DNA from: Pseudacidovorax sp.
Lineage (GTDB): Bacteria > Pseudomonadota > Gammaproteobacteria > Burkholderiales > Burkholderiaceae_C
DNA: 64,000 nt
Direction of reading: 5' to 3'
Assembly: GCF_017991995.1 (NCBI RefSeq)
Contig: NZ_JAGOPN010000001.1
Coordinates: forward strand, 186,001-250,000
Numbering within the stretch: the first letter of the stretch is position 1; the number at the start of each line of letters is the position of its first letter. Made by a program: the position numbers and the translations under genes. Shown here piece by piece: positions 25,260 to 33,538 of the stretch. The notes below the pieces were generated by a model. It did not search any database, was not told the DNA's origin, and worked only from the letters and a program-made list of their open reading frames with translations.

Positions 25260-26000
25260 ATGAACAGCCTCCGACGCATGCTCGATGTCCTCGACCTCTT
25301 CCGGCCCGACCAGCCGGTCATCGACGTCGAGATCATCTGCCAGCAGCTCGGCTACACCCCGGCCAGCGCCTACCGCTACCTGCGCGAATTGGGCGATGCC
25401 GGCCTGCTGGTACGGCTGCCGCGCGGCTATGCGCTGGGGCCGCGCATCATCGCGCTGGAGCACCAGATGACCGACTACGACCCGGTGCTGGTGCGTAGCC
25501 GTGATCTGGTCGAGAAGCTGGTGGCCGAGACCGGCCTGGACGCCATGATCAGCGAGTGGTACGGCGATGCGGTGGTCAACGTGCTGATCCGGCGTGGCCC
25601 CGACCCGGGCCCGGCGGGCGGTGGCCGCGGACGGCCCATCGACCTGTTCCATAGTGCGACCTCGCGCGTGGTGCTGGCCTACCTGCTGCCGCGGCAGATC
25701 CGCCGCATCTTCGATGCCCATGCCAGCACGCCCGAGGCGCAGGCCCAGGGCCTGGAATGGAAGGCGTTCTCCAAGGGCCTGCTCGCCATCCGCAAGCAGG
25801 GCTACTGCATCAGCGAGAGCGAACTGCATGCGGGTCGCACCGGCGTGGCGGCGCCCATCTTCGATGAGAAGCAGCGCGTGCTGGGCAGCATGACGCTGGT
25901 GGGCCGCAACGAGCGCTTCCGGGCCTTCCAGGAAAGCTACCTCTGCAACCTGGTGACCACGGCCGCCGCCGAACTCACGGCGCGCATTGCGCAGCAGTAG
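25260..26000 (+). CDS. IclR-family transcriptional regulator at the right edge of the island
   Basis: A 246-residue regulator with the winged helix VIDVEIICQQLGYTPASAYRYLREL near residue 20 (recognition run TPASAYRYL), and an IclR ligand domain with ETGLDAMISEWYG and TGVAAPIFDE. It aligns along its length with the regulator at 9108, sharing PLG-type ALGPRIIALE and SELxAGxTGVxAPIF. The two regulators flank the island. The ATG at 25260 gives the standard short N-terminus. A 195-base GC-rich gap with no gene precedes it. Confidence 0.88.
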   Translation: MNSLRRMLDVLDLFRPDQPVIDVEIICQQLGYTPASAYRYLRELGDAGLLVRLPRGYALGPRIIALEHQMTDYDPVLVRSRDLVEKLVAETGLDAMISEWYGDAVVNVLIRRGPDPGPAGGGRGRPIDLFHSATSRVVLAYLLPRQIRRIFDAHASTPEAQAQGLEWKAFSKGLLAIRKQGYCISESELHAGRTGVAAPIFDEKQRVLGSMTLVGRNERFRAFQESYLCNLVTTAAAELTARIAQQ

Positions 26001-26194
26001 GGCGGGTGCCGGCCGGGGCATTGCAGTGCCCGGCGAGGACCACGAACGTCAGCCCACAGACTCGTCCGAGATCTGTTCGGATGGCTTGTTCGTGGCGTCG
26101 AAGGGGACTGCGCCAATCGGATGGCTGCCCGTCATACGCCGCGTGAATTCAACCGCAGCCTCCCGCGCGTCGCTGCCACGCGTGGCGAAGCCCG

Positions 26195-26431
26195 CTATGC
26201 CTCATCCTCGTCTGCCGGTGCCGCCGCGTCCCCGGTGTAGGTCAAGACGTCGCCGGGCTGGCATTGCAGGTAGGCACAGATCCGCTCCAGGGTGTCGAAG
26301 CGGATGCCTTTGACATGGCCGCGCCGCAGCAACGACAGGTTGGCCTCCGTGATGCCGACGAATGCGGCGAGGTCCTTGGCGCGCACGTTGCGCTGCGCCA
26401 GGATGACGCCCAGGGTCACATGGATCGGCAT
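26195..26431 (-). CDS. Small XRE-family helix-turn-helix regulator
   Basis: A 78-residue DNA-binding protein of the YozG/XRE type: MPIHVTLGVILAQRNVRAKDLA, then the helix-turn-helix ITEANLSLLRRGHVKGIRF and LERICAYLQCQPGDVLTY. An acidic tail follows. It lies 9 bases downstream of the DUF2975 gene, a pairing seen in many bacteria where the membrane protein and regulator work together. It probably controls its own operon and perhaps the divergent protease gene through the palindrome at 27056. Confidence 0.88.
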   Translation of the reverse strand: MPIHVTLGVILAQRNVRAKDLAAFVGITEANLSLLRRGHVKGIRFDTLERICAYLQCQPGDVLTYTGDAAAPADEDEA

Positions 26432-26440
26432 GGCGGTGGG

Positions 26441-27007
26441 TCAGATGATCTGGGCGTGGTCGTCGGCGATGCGTGTGGCCTCGTCGAGCAGTGCCGCGAG
26501 TTGCCAGGTCACGGCCGCGAAAAGCAGAAGGATGACCTCGCGCGAATCCAGCCCCAGGCCCAGCCGGAGCGGTCCGCCGAGCGCCCCCGACAACACCAGG
26601 CCGATCACTGTGGGGCAGAGCAGGCCCAACACCGCGGCGACCAGCGTGCATGCCGCAAAGCACCGCAGCCGGACCACGAGCGTCCGGGAAAGCGGCGGGT
26701 CGGCCGCCATGCGCAGCAGGCCGAGTCCGGCCCAGAGCAGGGCGGCCCCCATCATCAGCGCGGGCGCCATCGCCAGGAGGGCCACACCGGCCCAGACAGG
26801 CCAGGGCAGCGCGGGCACGGCCGATGCAAGGTCCGGCGCTGTGGGCACCGCGCGGGTGAGCCACTGCGCGGCTGGTAGTTGCCAAAGTGCACACGCGGTC
26901 AGCAGCGGCAGCAGCAGGCCCGCCAGCAACACGGCCCACCCTACCAGGGGGGCGTGGCGGGCCGCTCGCAGACTGGCAGCAACTGGAAAAGGCGGGGTGG
27001 CGGGCAT
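26441..27007 (-). CDS. DUF2975 membrane protein
   Basis: A 188-residue protein with four predicted transmembrane helices (near residues 22-42, 72-97, 113-137 and 155-175). The order matches DUF2975 proteins, which are paired with small XRE regulators, as here. The family function is not established; a membrane sensor or antagonist of the regulator is possible. The ATG at 27007 follows AAGGAGCAC. It is the first gene of the pair and is divergent from the protease gene. Confidence 0.8.
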   Translation of the reverse strand: MPATPPFPVAASLRAARHAPLVGWAVLLAGLLLPLLTACALWQLPAAQWLTRAVPTAPDLASAVPALPWPVWAGVALLAMAPALMMGAALLWAGLGLLRMAADPPLSRTLVVRLRCFAACTLVAAVLGLLCPTVIGLVLSGALGGPLRLGLGLDSREVILLLFAAVTWQLAALLDEATRIADDHAQII

Positions 27008-27028
27008 GCGTGCTCCTTGCCTTGGCGC

Positions 27029-27056
27029 TTGACACGCCGAAAGTGACTCGGATAAT
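27029..27056 (+). promoter_or_regulatory. Sigma-70-type promoter of the retropepsin gene
   Basis: TTGACA at 27029-27034 and GATAAT at 27051-27056 are separated by 16 bases. The -35 box is a perfect consensus match, and the -10 box matches five of six. It points to the gene at 27103, and the palindromic operator candidate starts at its -10 edge. Confidence 0.65.
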
Positions 27057-27072
27057 TTCTGTAAAACAGAAA
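27056..27072. promoter_or_regulatory. Perfect palindrome, candidate operator of the XRE regulator
   Basis: TTTCTGT (27056-27062) and ACAGAAA (27066-27072) are exact inverted repeats around AAA. The site lies directly downstream of the -10 box of the protease promoter and between the divergent DUF2975/XRE operon and that gene. A protein bound here would cover the transcription start. The small XRE regulator encoded at 26195 is the obvious candidate. Confidence 0.6.
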
Positions 27073-27102
27073 GTTATATCTGCTGTGCAGCAAGTATCAC
27101 CC

Positions 27103-28290
27103 ATGCGCCGAGCCTTTCTTGGCCGAGTATTCAGCCTGTCCGCCGTTTCGTGCCTTGGCGCCTGCGAAGCGAGCCGTGAACTCGGCCGTACGCCTGCACA
27201 GGCCATCCAGGAGATGCCGCTTGCGATCGAGGATCCCTATCCCATCGTCACCGCACGGCTGCAGGCGCGTGAGGCCTCGCTGGTGCTGGACACCGGGGCC
27301 GATGCCACCGTGCTGGACCTTCGGTTCGCGCGCGCGTTGGGACTGCCGTTGTCTCGGGAAGTGGTGTCAGGTTCGGGCGGTAGCGGCCCCTCCGGCGAGA
27401 TCCGCCGCACCGTGGTGCCGCGCTTTGCCGTCGGGGATGCACTGCGGCGCGACCAGCCGGTGTATGTCACGGCATTCCCGCGCGAGTTTCCTTGGGACGG
27501 CGTGCTGGGTGCCGACTTCCTGCGGACCTATGCCATTCGCGTCGACTACCCGCGCGGCCGCCTCGGTCTGGTCCCGGCGACATCGCGGGACGGCGTGCGG
27601 CAACTGCTCGGCCCTGAGCCCTGGTTGCCGCTGCGGCGCCATGCCTCGGGAAAGCTGCTGGTCGAGGCGGACTTGGACGGGGTCATCGGCTGGTTCTCGA
27701 TCGACACGGGAGCAGGCCAGGCGGTCACCCTGTTCGCGCCTGCCGTGGAGCGCCTCGGGCTGCGCACACGCTGGGGCCGTGGCGTGCGCCTCGCAACCGG
27801 CGTGACGACGGGCGGCGTCGACCATGCCGATTGCGTGCGCGCGCAAGCGCTGCACTTGGGCGCCTACCGGCTGCAGCGCCCCGTGGTCGAGCTGTCGCTG
27901 GCGCGCGGCGGCCTGTTTGGCAGCGACGCCTGGCTGGGCAACATCGGCGGCGAGTTGCTGCGCCGCTTCAACCTGGCGCTGGACGCCTCCGGTGGACATC
28001 TCGCGCTGCAGCCCAATGCGGCCTTGGACGAAGCCTTCCCGGGTCCGCGCGCCGGTTTCATCTGGCGCGACACGGATCGGGGTCTCGAGGTCGCCGAGGT
28101 GCTGGCCGACGGGCCAGCTGCGCTGGCGGGCCTGCAGGAGGGCGACCTCCTGCGCGCGGTGGACGGCCTGCCTCTGGGTCCAGGGCAAGGATGGACTCTG
28201 CGCAAGGCCCTGCGCGCGCGTCCTGGGACGGCCGTCCACCTGATGACCGCCGCGGGACCGCGGGCGCTCGTGCTCAGGGAACTGGTCTGA
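27103..28290 (+). CDS. Lipoprotein with two retropepsin-like domains and a PDZ domain
   Basis: A 395-residue protein. It starts with a lipoprotein signal (lipobox LGAC at residues 18-21). The first aspartic-protease motif VLDTGADATVLD is near residue 60 and the second FSIDTGAGQAVTLF near residue 205, each followed by the hydrophobic-Gly part of a retropepsin fold. A C-terminal PDZ-like domain (VAEVLADGPAALAGLQEGDLL) follows from about residue 325. Two DTGA half-sites in one chain could form a single active site, as in pepsins. Known relatives are labelled aspartyl protease family; function is unproven. It is probably attached to a membrane facing the periplasm. Confidence 0.85.
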   Translation: MRRAFLGRVFSLSAVSCLGACEASRELGRTPAQAIQEMPLAIEDPYPIVTARLQAREASLVLDTGADATVLDLRFARALGLPLSREVVSGSGGSGPSGEIRRTVVPRFAVGDALRRDQPVYVTAFPREFPWDGVLGADFLRTYAIRVDYPRGRLGLVPATSRDGVRQLLGPEPWLPLRRHASGKLLVEADLDGVIGWFSIDTGAGQAVTLFAPAVERLGLRTRWGRGVRLATGVTTGGVDHADCVRAQALHLGAYRLQRPVVELSLARGGLFGSDAWLGNIGGELLRRFNLALDASGGHLALQPNAALDEAFPGPRAGFIWRDTDRGLEVAEVLADGPAALAGLQEGDLLRAVDGLPLGPGQGWTLRKALRARPGTAVHLMTAAGPRALVLRELV

Positions 28291-28336
28291 GACGTCGGCT
28301 CGTGCTCCGGCCGGCCTGCTTCTCTCTCGACAGCGC

Positions 28337-29059
28337 TCAGAGCCTCGCCTGACCGACACGCTGGCTCAGGGCCTGCGCGCTCTCCTTGCGCTCGCTGTAG
28401 CGATCCACCAGGTAGGGCGCCACGTCGCGCGTGAGCAGCGTGAACTTCATCAGCTCTTCCATCACGTCGACGATGCGGTCGTGGTAGGCCGATGGCGTCA
28501 TGCGCCCGGCTTCGTCGAACTCCTGGTAGGCCTTGGCGACCGAGGACTGGTTGGGGATGGTCAGCATGCGCATCCACCGGCCCAGCACGCGCATCTGGTT
28601 CACCGCATTGAAGGACTGCGAGCCGCCCGAGATCTGCATCACGGCCAGCGTCTTGCCCTGCGTCGGGCGCACGGCGCCGACCGAGAGCGGGATCCAGTCG
28701 ATCTGTGTCTTCATCAGACCGGTCATGGCGCCGTGGCGCTCGGGCGAACACCACACCATGCCCTCGGCCCACTGGGTGAGCGCGTGCAGCTCCTGCACTT
28801 TCGGATGGTCCGCCGGCGCGTCGTCCACCAGCGGCAGGCCGGACGGATTGAACATCCGTGTCTCGCCGCCGAGCGCGCGCAGGATGCGGGCGGCCTCTTC
28901 GGCGGCCAAGCGGCTGTAGGAGCGCGCACGCAGCGAGCCATACAGCAGCAGGAAGCGTGGCGCATGGGTGCTGCGCTCGGTCGGCATGAGGCGCCGGATG
29001 TCGGGCAGTTCGAAAAGCGCGCCGTCGACCTGCGGCAGATCGTGGATGGCCTCAGACAC
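28337..29059 (-). CDS. arsH: Arsenical resistance protein ArsH
   Basis: A 240-residue NADPH-dependent FMN reductase; ArsH enzymes oxidise trivalent organoarsenicals. The flavin-binding [20 protein letters not shown] segment is near residue 40 (key GSLRxxSxSR), with [20 protein letters not shown] near residue 106 and [15 protein letters not shown] near 143, all strong ArsH signatures. It is the last gene of the arsR-acr3-arsC-arsH operon; its start overlaps the end of arsC by eight bases. Confidence 0.95.
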   Translation of the reverse strand: MSEAIHDLPQVDGALFELPDIRRLMPTERSTHAPRFLLLYGSLRARSYSRLAAEEAARILRALGGETRMFNPSGLPLVDDAPADHPKVQELHALTQWAEGMVWCSPERHGAMTGLMKTQIDWIPLSVGAVRPTQGKTLAVMQISGGSQSFNAVNQMRVLGRWMRMLTIPNQSSVAKAYQEFDEAGRMTPSAYHDRIVDVMEELMKFTLLTRDVAPYLVDRYSERKESAQALSQRVGQARL

Positions 29060-29474
29060 GGCGGCCCTCCGCGTCGACGACCGGCTGGCCGTCCTCCTTG
29101 TCGAAGGCGCCGCGCTGCGGCTGGGGCAGCAGGTCCAGCACCGTCTCCGACGGGCGGCAAAGGCGGGTGCCGAGCGGCGTGACCACGATGGGGCGGTTGA
29201 TGAGGATGGGGTACTGGCCCATGAAGTCGATCAGCTGCTCGTCGCTCCATGTCGGCGCGTCGAGGCCGAGCTCGACGTAGGGCGTGCCTTTCTCGCGCAG
29301 CAGCGCGCGCACCGGCATGCCCATGGCCGCGATCAGGCCGACCAGGGTCTGCCGGTCGGGTGGCGTCTTCAGGTACTCGATGACCAGCGGCTCCTCGCCG
29401 CTGTTGCGGATCAGGGCCAGCACGTTGCGCGAGGTGCCGCAGTCGGGGTTGTGATAAATCGTGATGTCGCTCAT
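29052..29474 (-). CDS. arsC: Glutaredoxin-type arsenate reductase ArsC
   Basis: A 140-residue cytoplasmic enzyme that reduces arsenate to arsenite with glutathione and glutaredoxin. The start [19 protein letters not shown] has the catalytic Cys12 and the CGTSR loop. The arginines of the substrate site are present in the REKGTPY, NRPIVV and LCRPSE segments. It lies 17 bases after acr3. Length is typical. Confidence 0.95.
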   Translation of the reverse strand: MSDITIYHNPDCGTSRNVLALIRNSGEEPLVIEYLKTPPDRQTLVGLIAAMGMPVRALLREKGTPYVELGLDAPTWSDEQLIDFMGQYPILINRPIVVTPLGTRLCRPSETVLDLLPQPQRGAFDKEDGQPVVDAEGRRV

Positions 29475-29491
29475 GGGGCAGGGGACAGGGG

Positions 29492-30571
29492 TCAGGAAGC
29501 GGACGCCGCGCCACGCTCGTACCAGCCGCGCGAGCGGTTGACCAGGCGCACGACCAGCAGCATCACGGGCACCTCGATCAGCACGCCGACCACGGTCGCC
29601 AGGGCCGCGCCGGAATGGAAGCCGAAGAGGCTGATGGCGGCCGCCACGGCCAGCTCGAAGAAGTTGCTCGCACCGATCAGCGCCGAGGGGCAGGCGATGG
29701 CGTGTTTCTCGCCCACTCGCCGGTTGAGCCAGTAGGCCAGTCCGGAATTGAAGAACACCTGGATCAGGATCGGCACCGCCAGCATGGCGATGACCAGCGG
29801 CTGCTGCAGGATGGCGCGACCCTGGAAGGCGAACAGCAGCACGAGCGTGAGCAGCAGCGCTGCGATGGAGAGCGGGCCGATGCGCGCCAAAGCGGCATCG
29901 AAGCGTGCCTGGCCTTTGCGCAGCAATGCGCGTCGCCAGAACTGCGCCACGACGACGGGGATGACGATGTACAGCACCACGGAGGTCAGCAGCGTGGCCC
30001 ACGGCACGGTGATCGCCGACAGGCCCAGCAGCAGTCCGACGATGGGCGCGAAGGCGAACACCATGATGGTGTCGTTCAAGGCCACCTGCGACAGCGTGAA
30101 CACTGGATCGCCTCCCGTGAGCCGGCTCCAGACGAAGACCATCGCCGTGCACGGCGCGGCCGCCAGAAGGATCAGGCCTGCCACGTAGCTGTCGAGCTGG
30201 TCGGCCGGCAGCCAGCCGGCAAAGACATGGCGGATGAAGAGCCAGGCCAACAAGGCCATCGAGAAGGGCTTGACCGCCCAGTTGATGAACAGCGTCACGC
30301 CGATGCCGCGCCAGTGCTGTCGCACCTGTCCGAGCGCACTGAAGTCCACCTTGAGCAGCATCGGGATCACCATGACCCAGATCAGCATGCCCACCGGCAG
30401 GTTGACCTGGGCGATTTCCATGCGGCCGATGGCTTCGAACACGCGCGGCGCGGACTGGCCCAAGGCAATGCCCGCAAGGATGCAAGCCAGGACCCAGAGG
30501 GTCAGGTAGCGCTCGAAGGCACTCATGTCCGCGTCTGGCTGGCGGTGGCTCGAAAGAGAGGGAGGGGTCAT
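29492..30571 (-). CDS. acr3: Arsenite efflux permease Acr3
   Basis: A 359-residue, ten-helix inner-membrane carrier that extrudes arsenite. The Acr3 hallmarks are LLAAAPCTAMVFVWSRLTGG with the essential Cys, ALNDTIMVFAFAPIV, and GASNFFELAVAAAISLFG with the functional Glu. It is therefore the ACR3 type and not the E. coli ArsB type. The ATG at 30571 is nine bases after arsR; a second in-frame ATG at 30526 (MSAFERY) is an alternative start. Confidence 0.95.
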   Translation of the reverse strand: MTPPSLSSHRQPDADMSAFERYLTLWVLACILAGIALGQSAPRVFEAIGRMEIAQVNLPVGMLIWVMVIPMLLKVDFSALGQVRQHWRGIGVTLFINWAVKPFSMALLAWLFIRHVFAGWLPADQLDSYVAGLILLAAAPCTAMVFVWSRLTGGDPVFTLSQVALNDTIMVFAFAPIVGLLLGLSAITVPWATLLTSVVLYIVIPVVVAQFWRRALLRKGQARFDAALARIGPLSIAALLLTLVLLFAFQGRAILQQPLVIAMLAVPILIQVFFNSGLAYWLNRRVGEKHAIACPSALIGASNFFELAVAAAISLFGFHSGAALATVVGVLIEVPVMLLVVRLVNRSRGWYERGAASAS

Positions 30572-30580
30572 CGTCGTTAC

Positions 30581-30910
30581 TCAGCAGGCGGTGCACCTGG
30601 GCGCTGCGGCGACGACGTCGCAGGCTTCGCCCTGACAGCAGTGCTCGGTCATGTAGCCCAGCAGATCGTTCATGCGGGCGAAATCGGCGCGATAGACCAG
30701 GTTGCGGCCCTGGGGCTCGATCGTCACCAGGGCGGCATGGGCCAGTTCCTTCAGATGGAAGGACAAGGTATTGCGTGCCACATCGAGCTGATCGGCCAGC
30801 GTGCTGGGCGTCGATCCCTGAGGCCCGGCCACGACCAGCGCGCGGAACGCCCGCAGCCTTTGCGGATGGGCCAGGGCGGCGAGGGCGGATACGGCTTCGC
30901 TTTCGGTCAT
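30581..30910 (-). CDS. arsR: Arsenic-responsive repressor ArsR
   Basis: A 109-residue winged-helix repressor of the ArsR/SmtB family. The helix-turn-helix is TPSTLADQLDVARNTLSFHLKEL, near residue 32 (key run ARNTLSFHL). The usual ELCVCDL sensor in helix 3 is absent. Instead a cluster CCQGEAC lies near residue 90 in the C-terminus, close to the Cys pair plus Cys used by Acidithiobacillus-type ArsR proteins. The ATG at 30910 is preferred to an in-frame TTG at 30925. First gene of the arsenic operon. Confidence 0.92.
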   Translation of the reverse strand: MTESEAVSALAALAHPQRLRAFRALVVAGPQGSTPSTLADQLDVARNTLSFHLKELAHAALVTIEPQGRNLVYRADFARMNDLLGYMTEHCCQGEACDVVAAAPRCTAC

Positions 30911-31220
30911 TGTTCGATGATACAAGAGTTATTGAATCAGTCGCGCGTGTTCGTGGGGCTTGCACTGGGCCTACGAAAGGCACCCGCGTGCGCAGCGGGC
31001 CGCGACCGGGCAGGGTTGCCTCGCGTCAGCGCGCGCCAGCGGCCCGCGGTAGACAGGGATTGTTTCTTGTGGCGGAACACCACGTTCGGCAATGCCTCGG
31101 GTTTTCCCTAGATCGGCGGTCCACAATTCATCCCACGGGCCAGCGATTGAACGCAGACCCGAAGCCGGTGAGGCAGGTGCCCCGCCCGCTCTGTTCAACG
31201 CTCTGCTTAGGAGAAAAATC
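30911..31220. other. Divergent intergenic region between the ars operon and the DUF4148 gene
   Basis: No gene is apparent in these 310 bases. The left end holds an AT-rich stretch (30915-30940, TTGAATCA-type sequence on the plus strand ATTGAATCAG) where the ArsR operator would be expected; I see no perfect dyad. The right end has an AGGAG ribosome site at 31209-31213 for the DUF4148 gene. Confidence 0.5.
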
Positions 31221-31574
31221 ATGACCAAGACCTCGAAGATCATCGCCCTCGCCGCCCTGTCGTTCGCCGCCGTTGCCGGCGCCAGCGCCGAGGAATACCA
31301 AGGCGTCGTCGCCCCCGTGTCGGCCTTCAGCCGCGCCGAAGTGAACGCCCAGGGCGTGCAAGCTGCTCGCGCCGAGCAGAACCTGGAATATGTCGGCCAG
31401 CAAGTCGCCGTGGCCCCCGCCGCTCCCCGCAGCCGCACCGCCGTCCAGACCGAAGCCGTGGCCGCTGCCCACAATCCCACGTCCAACCTGGACGCCAAGG
31501 CCTTCGTGAACAGCACGATCCCGACGCAATACACGCAAGGCAGCCTGTCGGTCTACCGCAAGGCGGCTCTGTAA
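31221..31574 (+). CDS. DUF4148 secreted protein
   Basis: A 117-residue protein with a signal peptide (residues 1-24, ending GASA) and a periplasmic mature part rich in Ala, Val and Gln. DUF4148 proteins are small exported proteins that are common in Burkholderiales and have no known function. The codon choice (many GCC, CTG and ACC) and the strong ribosome site and terminator suggest high expression. It stands alone as a one-gene unit. Confidence 0.82.
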   Translation: MTKTSKIIALAALSFAAVAGASAEEYQGVVAPVSAFSRAEVNAQGVQAARAEQNLEYVGQQVAVAPAAPRSRTAVQTEAVAAAHNPTSNLDAKAFVNSTIPTQYTQGSLSVYRKAAL

Positions 31575-31644
31575 TAGACGCCGCCCAGCACGACGCCCGT
31601 TGTCAGCGGGCGAGGGCGGGGCGGATGCCTTCGGGTAACCCGGA

Positions 31645-31680
31645 AGCCGGTATGCGAAAGCATGCCGGCTTTCTGTTTTT
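31645..31680 (+). terminator. Rho-independent terminator of the DUF4148 gene
   Basis: An 11-base stem (AGCCGGTATGC, 31645-31655; GCATGCCGGCT, 31660-31670) with one G-T pair encloses a GAAA loop and is followed by TTCTGTTTTT. It lies 70 bases after the stop codon. Confidence 0.9.
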
Positions 31681-31723
31681 AGGGCCGACGCCCGCGATTG
31701 CGCGGCTCCTGATCCAGGGCGCG

Positions 31724-32053
31724 TCAGTGCCAGTGGCCGAGCAGGATCGAAGCCAGGCCGGTCGCCGAGGCCAGCAGCGTGGCCGCCGTCACGGCTCGCA
31801 TGGCCAGCGGATCGGCCAGGGCTTCGGGCCCATGCTCCGACAATTGGCGCCGCCGCAGCCGGCCGAAGCTGAAGACGGCCGCGGCAGCCACGACCAGCGC
31901 GCCGGAGAGCACCAGCAGCGGCACCGAGTCGTGCACATAGCCGCTGCGCAGGTTGAGCACGGCATTCAGCAGCAAGCCAGCGGCGGTCCGCGTCCAGGAC
32001 AGCGTGGTGCGCTCGGGCTGCAGGCCCGGGTCGCGGCCGGCGGCGGTGGACAT
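31724..32053 (-). CDS. DUF202 membrane protein
   Basis: A 109-residue inner-membrane protein with three hydrophobic helices. The N-terminal LQPERTTLSWTRTAAGLLLNAVL is the DUF202 signature (key ERTxLSWxRT). Function unknown. Its ATG directly abuts the stop of the upstream DUF202 gene (TGAATG), so the two are coupled and may form a heteromer. Confidence 0.85.
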   Translation of the reverse strand: MSTAAGRDPGLQPERTTLSWTRTAAGLLLNAVLNLRSGYVHDSVPLLVLSGALVVAAAAVFSFGRLRRRQLSEHGPEALADPLAMRAVTAATLLASATGLASILLGHWH

Positions 32054-32473
32054 TCAGGCGCGATGGATGGCGATGGCCCAGGCCATCAGCACGGCGAGCA
32101 CCGCGCAGATGAGCACCACGGCCACTGTCAGGATGGCCAGCATGCGCGAATGGGGCAGCGCATGGCGGTGCCGCATCGAGACTTCGTTGTCACGCCAGCG
32201 CGTGTAGGCCAGCGAGGCCAGCGTGCCGGCCACCACGCACAGCAGGATGGCGGTGCCGACCACCAGCAGATGGGGCTGCAGCTTGGTGGAGAACTGGTCG
32301 AGCAACACGCCCGCCGCCAGCACCGCCAGCGCCGTGCGGACCCAGGCCAGGAAGGTGCGCTCGTTGGCGAGCGTGAACCGGTAGTCCGGCTCTTCGCCGC
32401 TGGAGCGCCATGCCGGCCGGGGCTGGGTGCGGGGGGCGGCGCCCGCCTTGTGTCTTGAGTCGTGTTCGGCCAT
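32054..32473 (-). CDS. YidH/DUF202 membrane protein
   Basis: A 139-residue protein with a polar N-terminus, the DUF202 motif FTLANERTFLAWVRTALAVLA near residue 33, and three transmembrane helices. It is the longer partner of the pair with the next gene, as in E. coli yidH-yidG. Function unknown. Thirty-four bases separate it from the Bug gene upstream, so it may be cotranscribed with the sulfatase operon. Confidence 0.85.
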   Translation of the reverse strand: MAEHDSRHKAGAAPRTQPRPAWRSSGEEPDYRFTLANERTFLAWVRTALAVLAAGVLLDQFSTKLQPHLLVVGTAILLCVVAGTLASLAYTRWRDNEVSMRHRHALPHSRMLAILTVAVVLICAVLAVLMAWAIAIHRA

Positions 32474-32507
32474 CGCCCGAGTATCCGTGTGCCGGCTGAC
32501 TGCCGCC

Positions 32508-33503
32508 TCAGTCGGCCACGAAGCCGGTGGCCTTGACGATGCGCGCCCATCGCGCGGACTCGTCGTTCATCTTCTTGAGGAAGGCGTCGCCGCAGATGTC
32601 GGGCGAGGGCGCAAGGCCCGAAAGCGCCATGCGGCTGCGGAACTCCGGCGAGGCCAGCACCTTGCGGTGCGCCTCGGTAAGCCGTTTGACAATGAACGCG
32701 GGCAGGCCGGGTGGGCCGTTCAGGCCGAACCACACGGTGGTCTCCAGCTGCGGCAGGCCGAGTTCGCGCACCGTGGGCACGTCGGGCAGCTCGGGGGCCC
32801 GCGTCGGCGCGGTGGTGGCGAAGGCGAGCAGCTTGCCTGCCTTGATCTGCGGCGTGGCGGTGGCGATCTGCACGAAACCCAGCGGCGCGATGCCGCCCAC
32901 CATGTCGGTGATCTGCTGCGGGCTGCTGCGGTAGGGCACATGCGTCATGGGCACGTTCAGCGCTTCGCTCAGTTGAAAGCCCAGGAAGTGCGCCGGCGAG
33001 CCCGGCGAATACGACGAATAGGTGGGCGGCGTCTTCTCGGCCTTGAGCCACTGCTGCAGGCTCTTGAAGTCCTTCGGCCCTAGCGACGGATGGCTGGCGA
33101 GCACGAGGCCGGCGTCCACGCCCTGGCAGATGGGCGTGAAGTCGGCAGGCGTGTACTTGGCCCTGGGGTTGGCGTTGGGCGTGATGGTCAGCATGCCGGC
33201 CGTGCTGACCATCAGCGTGTAGCCATCGGCGGGCGCGCGCAGCATCTGCTGTGCGGCCACCATGCCGCCCACGGCCGGCGAATTCTCGACCACGATGGGC
33301 TGGCCCAGGTCGCGCGACATGAGGTCGGCCAGTGCCCGGGCATAGACGTCGGGTGGGCCGCCTGGGGTGGAGGGCGCGATCATCTTGATCGTCTTGGTGG
33401 GCCAGGCCTGGGCATGGGCACCGACGCCGGCGAAGGCGCCGAATGCCAGGCAGGCGGCGATCGCCGTACGGCGGGCGACGGCCGAGCGGGTTGAAGGGGT
33501 CAT
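32508..33503 (-). CDS. Bug/TctC-family binding protein beside a sulfatase
   Basis: A 331-residue orphan receptor. Signal peptide residues 1-32 end GAHAQA. The first ligand loop reads IAPSTPGGPPDVYARAL, without the usual GGxTD; other segments are VVENSPAVGGMVAAQQM and THVPYRSSPQQITDMVGG. It lies 35 bases after the sulfatase gene and probably brings in a substrate or product of that enzyme. Seven Bug proteins in the window differ most at this loop. Confidence 0.9.
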   Translation of the reverse strand: MTPSTRSAVARRTAIAACLAFGAFAGVGAHAQAWPTKTIKMIAPSTPGGPPDVYARALADLMSRDLGQPIVVENSPAVGGMVAAQQMLRAPADGYTLMVSTAGMLTITPNANPRAKYTPADFTPICQGVDAGLVLASHPSLGPKDFKSLQQWLKAEKTPPTYSSYSPGSPAHFLGFQLSEALNVPMTHVPYRSSPQQITDMVGGIAPLGFVQIATATPQIKAGKLLAFATTAPTRAPELPDVPTVRELGLPQLETTVWFGLNGPPGLPAFIVKRLTEAHRKVLASPEFRSRMALSGLAPSPDICGDAFLKKMNDESARWARIVKATGFVAD

Positions 33504-33538
33504 GGTCTGTCTCCTTGGATGTCGAGGGGGCGCAACGC

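Noticed and set aside
26001-26194. Possible terminator hairpin between the IclR and XRE genes
   Set aside because: GC-rich arms near 26015-26035 can pair, but there is no T run, and such pairings are expected by chance at this GC content.
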